A stretch of 64,000 bases of DNA from Bacillus timonensis. GTDB taxonomy: Bacteria > Bacillota > Bacilli > Bacillales > Bacillaceae_L. The notes below the pieces were generated by a model, which was given only the letters and a program-made list of their open reading frames with translations, made no database searches and was not told the DNA's origin. The stretch is taken from positions 1-64,000 of the forward strand of contig JAIVAN010000004.1 of the NCBI GenBank assembly GCA_020171895.1, written 5' to 3'. Positions 60,926 to 64,000 of this stretch are shown here, one piece after another (the stretch's first letter is position 1; each line of letters begins with the position of its first letter). The position numbers were made by a program, and so were the translations under genes.

Positions 60926-61113
60926 GAGTGTTGAAGCTAAGTATTCATATGTGTTAACCGAAGTGTAAGGAACCGAGACTCCTACGGGAAATGCGCCGGG
61001 CTTGAGACCCCACAGGCCAAAGGCCGAGGAGGCTCAAGTGGCGCCCCGTGGAAAGCGAGGTTCCTGCAACGAAGGTTAACACCCGAAGTTCAGTGTCGTA
61101 TTTTCAGGGTAGC
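60926..61113 (+). repeat. Structured ~185-bp dispersed repeat, copy 3
   Basis: Core from GTGTTAACCG at 60951 to GGTTAACACC at 61084, same order as copy 2. The central stem is CTTGAG/CTCAAG, so both arms differ from copy 2 in a pair-preserving way, as does ACGGG/CCCGT. No gene is visible in the 61-bp interval between copies 2 and 3. Confidence 0.88.
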
Positions 61114-61120
61114 CATTTTA

Positions 61121-61363
61121 TTAAGATAAAGCTTCTATCTCAGCTTCTTCCATTGGATGTGAAGCATGATCAATATATCGTAAAAGAGAATATAAATTTC
61201 TCTCTATCACAGAATAATCTTTCTCAAAATTATACGAGTGAAGAAAATGTTCAATCTTTTTTGAAAGTATATCATCCTTCGTACGAACCATAAGGATAAG
61301 TAAATTATCCCATTGTGAGCGATGTGTGTAATACAATGCTCTGTCGTAATCGACTGTATCCAA
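61121..61363 (-). CDS. yhdB: YhdB-family protein
   Basis: Protein of 80 residues. The segment D-Y-D-R-A-L-Y-Y-T-H-R-S-Q-W-D-N-L-L-I-L matches remembered B. subtilis YhdB. Helical, no signal peptide, unknown role. Starts at TTG with GGAGGAAT about 10 nt upstream. The conserved yhcZ-yhdA-yhdB order of B. subtilis is retained. Confidence 0.88.
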   Translation of the reverse strand: MDTVDYDRALYYTHRSQWDNLLILMVRTKDDILSKKIEHFLHSYNFEKDYSVIERNLYSLLRYIDHASHPMEEAEIEALS

Positions 61364-61601
61364 AATAAATTCCTCCTTCTCTCTTTAAGAGCAAAAGCTT
61401 AAAGAAGTGGGAAAATCCCTTGAAATTACACGATTTTAAAAACCGTGATGTTGCTTTAGGAGTTAACTTTAGTGTGTGATGAAACGAAAAAATATCTCAC
61501 TGTAAATGTTGGACTTAACACCAATTGAATTAGCATAAATATGCCAAAATATTTTTCCTTTTTACGTTTATTCTAAGAGGTAGAAAGGGATGTAAAATGA
61601 A

Positions 61602-62615
61602 ATGAGAACTATCATCATTTTTAGTGTGTTATGGATTTTACAAAGTGTAGCAACAAAAGATGTTTTTTTCGCAAACGAAGTTGTCAATCCTTATCAAGAA
61701 TATTCCTATGTGCAAGTAAAGAAGGATTTAGAAAAGCTTCAACAGATATACCCAAAGCATGTATTTCTGACCTCTATAGGTGAATCAACATTTGGTAGGG
61801 AACTACTTGCTGTAAAGATAGGACATGGAGAAAAGGCAATATTAATTACTGGAGCTCATCATGGACGCGAATGGCTAACGTGTAACCTAATCATGAAGAT
61901 GCTAGAAGAATACATAAAAGCATATGAAGTAAGAGCAGTATATGATGGGATCGATACTGCTATATTAGATGAAATTGCAATTTGGTTTGTGCCAATGGTG
62001 AATCCAGATGGTGTCACAATTCAGCAAAGAGGAATTGAGGAAGAACCAATTGCTCTAAAACAGTTATTATTACAGTTAAATGGGAATGATACGAACTTTA
62101 AAAAATGGAAAGCAAATGGCATAGGCATTGATTTAAATAGACAATACCCAGCAGGATGGGACGAGTTAAAGGGGACATCGTCTACTGCTTCATTTCAATA
62201 TTTCAAGGGAAACAAACCGTTAGAAGCTCCTGAAGTACAAGCTTTAGTAAAATTCACTTATAAGATAGATCCATTGATATCACTTGCATATCACTCTTCT
62301 GGAAGAGTGCTGTATTGGTCATATAAAAATAATGCAAAAGTGATAAGACGTGATTATGAATTAGCTAAAAAAATCTCAACAACTACAGGGTATAGGCTTG
62401 CTCAACCTCCTAAAACGGCGGTTGGAGGAGGATATACGGATTGGTTTATTCAAGAATTTAAACGACCAGGTATGACTGCAGAAATTAGTTTTCCTGTAAA
62501 AAATACAAGTCCACCTCTTAAGGTATTTAAAGAGGAATGGAGTAGAAATAAAACGATTGGTTTATTGCTAGCTATTGAAGCAGAGAAGCTATATAAACAA
62601 GGATTAATCAAATAA
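61602..62615 (+). CDS. Secreted M14-family zinc carboxypeptidase
   Basis: Protein of 337 residues with a weak signal peptide (about 1-23) and a metallocarboxypeptidase domain. Zinc ligands His and Glu in H-H-G-R-E near 85, and His in A-Y-H-S-S; the catalytic Glu is in T-A-E-I-S-F-P. The family includes gamma-D-glutamyl-diamino acid peptidases acting on peptidoglycan fragments, a likely but unproven substrate. An ATG-AAA-TGA triplet at 61597-61605 overlaps the start and is nearer to the AAAGGGA ribosome binding site. Confidence 0.9.
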   Translation: MRTIIIFSVLWILQSVATKDVFFANEVVNPYQEYSYVQVKKDLEKLQQIYPKHVFLTSIGESTFGRELLAVKIGHGEKAILITGAHHGREWLTCNLIMKMLEEYIKAYEVRAVYDGIDTAILDEIAIWFVPMVNPDGVTIQQRGIEEEPIALKQLLLQLNGNDTNFKKWKANGIGIDLNRQYPAGWDELKGTSSTASFQYFKGNKPLEAPEVQALVKFTYKIDPLISLAYHSSGRVLYWSYKNNAKVIRRDYELAKKISTTTGYRLAQPPKTAVGGGYTDWFIQEFKRPGMTAEISFPVKNTSPPLKVFKEEWSRNKTIGLLLAIEAEKLYKQGLIK

Positions 62616-62675
62616 TATTACAGGTGCTTTTGGAGAAAGCTATGAATGTTACATATATTGAAGGGGGTTTTTAGA

Positions 62676-63005
62676 GTGAAACAAAAGGTGACATTGTTAG
62701 TATTAGCATTTTGCATGATCCTTGGATTTACGGCACTAAATGGGTATCAAGCTCAAGCAGAGAACGAAGAGGATTATAAAAAATGGGGAAGAATTGCTAT
62801 GGATGTAGCAAAACTAAATTATACAGACAGTCAAATTAGTGATTATCAATACAAGGGCAGAGAAGAAATTTCAGATGCGCAATCAAAAGATACATTTGAG
62901 CTAAAAGTAAAGGACGAAAATAGATCGTTTACAGCAAGAGTGATTATTTTATTTAATCCTAAAACGAATTCATTAATTTCACTAACACTTGAGGAAAAAC
63001 GATAA
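62676..63005 (+). CDS. DUF3889 secreted protein
   Basis: Small secreted protein of 109 residues. Signal peptide to about residue 30 (V-L-A-F-C-M-I-L-G-F-T-A-L). Mature part shows the DUF3889 pattern Y-K-K-W-G-R-I-A-M-D-V-A-K and D-Y-Q-Y-K-G-R. Function unknown. GTG start after GAAGGGGG, ahead of spoVR. Confidence 0.85.
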   Translation: MKQKVTLLVLAFCMILGFTALNGYQAQAENEEDYKKWGRIAMDVAKLNYTDSQISDYQYKGREEISDAQSKDTFELKVKDENRSFTARVIILFNPKTNSLISLTLEEKR

Positions 63006-63030
63006 GACATTAGCTTTATCGTTTTTTCGT
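62998..63030 (+). terminator. DUF3889 gene terminator
   Basis: AAACGATAA/TTATCGTTT stem followed by TTTTC. Confidence 0.82.
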
Positions 63031-63100
63031 ACGACTTTTCTCATCATTTTCCCACTTTGTTCATAAATTGTGATAAGGACATAAAGGGGGAGATTATTGA

Positions 63101-64000
63101 ATGAGAGAGGAAGAACGTAAAGCCTTAGAATATGCCATTGATGAAATCACAGAAATTGCAAAAGGTTTTGGTTTGGATTTTTATCCCATGAGATATGAGA
63201 TTTGTCCTGCAGATATTATTTATACATTTGGTGCGTACGGTATGCCTACTCGGTTTTCACATTGGAGTTTTGGAAAGCAATTTCATAAAATGAAGCTTCA
63301 TTATGATTTAGGTCTAAGTAAAATTTATGAATTAGTCATTAATTCAGATCCTTGCTATGCATTTTTATTAGATACGAATTCTCTTATCCAAAATAAATTA
63401 ATTGTCGCTCACGTATTGGCGCACTGCGATTTTTTCAAAAATAATTGTAGGTTTGAAAATACAAAGCGAGAAATGGTTGAAAGCATGGCAGCGACAGCAG
63501 AACGAGTAAAGCGCTATGAACATTTATATGGCAAACAAGAGGTTGAGAAGTTTTTAGATGCGGTACTTGCAATTCAAGAACATATTGATCCATCCCTCAT
63601 GAGACCGAAATTAGCATGGAGCATGGATGATGAGGATGAGAGTGAAGTATTAAAGCAAAAGAAAAAATCTTCACCATATGAAGACTTATGGTCACTTGAT
63701 CAAAAAGAGAAACCAAAATTGATTTCATCCGGTAAGAAGCGAAAAAAATTCCCACCAAGACCTGAAAAAGATTTATTGCTCTTCATTGAACAATATAGCT
63801 CTGAATTAGATGAATGGCAGCGGGATATTCTTACAATGATGAGAGAGGAAATGCTTTATTTTTGGCCACAGTTAGAGACGAAAATCATGAACGAAGGCTG
63901 GGCTTCGTATTGGCACCAACGTATCCTTCGCGAAATGGACCTAACCTCAAGTGAAGCAATTGAGTTCGCAAAGCTAAACGCAGGTGTTGTTCAGCCTGGA
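63101..64000 (+). CDS. spoVR: Stage V sporulation protein SpoVR (5' part)
   Basis: First 300 residues of SpoVR, running past the window end in frame. The N-terminus [12 protein letters not shown] and the segment [12 protein letters not shown] are conserved in SpoVR/YcgB proteins; [12 protein letters not shown] follows. SpoVR affects spore cortex formation in B. subtilis; in other bacteria it is coinherited with PrkA and YhbH, both present here at 6.3-9.9 kb. AAGGGGGAG precedes the ATG. Confidence 0.95.
   Translation, partial: MREEERKALEYAIDEITEIAKGFGLDFYPMRYEICPADIIYTFGAYGMPTRFSHWSFGKQFHKMKLHYDLGLSKIYELVINSDPCYAFLLDTNSLIQNKLIVAHVLAHCDFFKNNCRFENTKREMVESMAATAERVKRYEHLYGKQEVEKFLDAVLAIQEHIDPSLMRPKLAWSMDDEDESEVLKQKKKSSPYEDLWSLDQKEKPKLISSGKKRKKFPPRPEKDLLLFIEQYSSELDEWQRDILTMMREEMLYFWPQLETKIMNEGWASYWHQRILREMDLTSSEAIEFAKLNAGVVQPG

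Overview
The window is low-GC, Gram-positive Bacillaceae chromosome. The evidence is strong GGAGG-type ribosome binding sites, frequent TTG/GTG starts, sporulation-associated genes (prkA, yhbH, spoVR, a YjcZ-type micro-protein), and gene order close to the Bacillus subtilis trnD - yhb - yhc - yhd - spoVR segment. No phage, transposase or CRISPR array is visible. Gene names are assigned from protein family and recalled B. subtilis gene order; no database search was run.

Layout. 1-2120: the 3' end of a 23S rRNA gene, 5S rRNA and 17 tRNA genes in the trnD order plus a final tRNA-Gly(UCC). 2.1-12.9 kb: housekeeping and sporulation genes (B3/B4 protein, queG, YhbB-like amidase, trmL, prkA, yhbH, speD) with several very small genes. 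13.2-19.5 kb: an Aap/Bzt-type amino-acid ABC transporter, a class II aldolase with a cre site, and a methyltransferase, followed by an intergenic cluster of DnaA-box-like 9-mers at 19538-19746. 19.8-29.6 kb: a large sulfane-sulfur (persulfide) module with a CoA-disulfide-reductase/rhodanese/TusA fusion, TusA-rhodanese fusions, free TusA and rhodanese proteins, DsrE-like proteins, a glutaredoxin, two rhodanese-persulfide dioxygenases, a TauE exporter and a CstR repressor. Repeated CstR-type operators (ATACCC-N4-GGGTAT) mark its promoters, and an Fnr/CRP-type palindrome lies between its divergent arms.

29.6-34.0 kb: a maltose/oligosaccharide-type ABC importer without its ATPase, preceded by two LacI-family-like operators, then a MOSC protein. 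The matching oligo-1,6-glucosidase lies at 48.8 kb with a near-consensus promoter and a cre-like site. 34.2-48.6 kb: a secreted coiled-coil protein, cupin-HD-GYP and EAL proteins (the EAL gene behind a Fur-box-like site), a cysteine-desulfurase-like enzyme, VanW, a 52-bp tandem-repeat array, a 6S-like structured RNA on the minus strand, an LTA-synthase-like sulfatase, class D sortase, RluA synthase, yhcU, and a BdbC/thioredoxin-like disulfide pair. 50.6-64.0 kb: TetR regulator, yhcW, yhcX, glpD, pgcA, the yhcY-yhcZ two-component pair, an FMN reductase, yhdB, an M14 carboxypeptidase, a DUF3889 protein and the 5' part of spoVR.

Three copies of a ~185-bp structured repeat (one near 5.9 kb, two near 60.7-61.1 kb) show compensatory base changes in their stems. 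With the DnaA-box cluster and the dual-control sulfur module, they are the most interesting unexplained features. Many gene ends are marked by hairpin-plus-T-run terminators.
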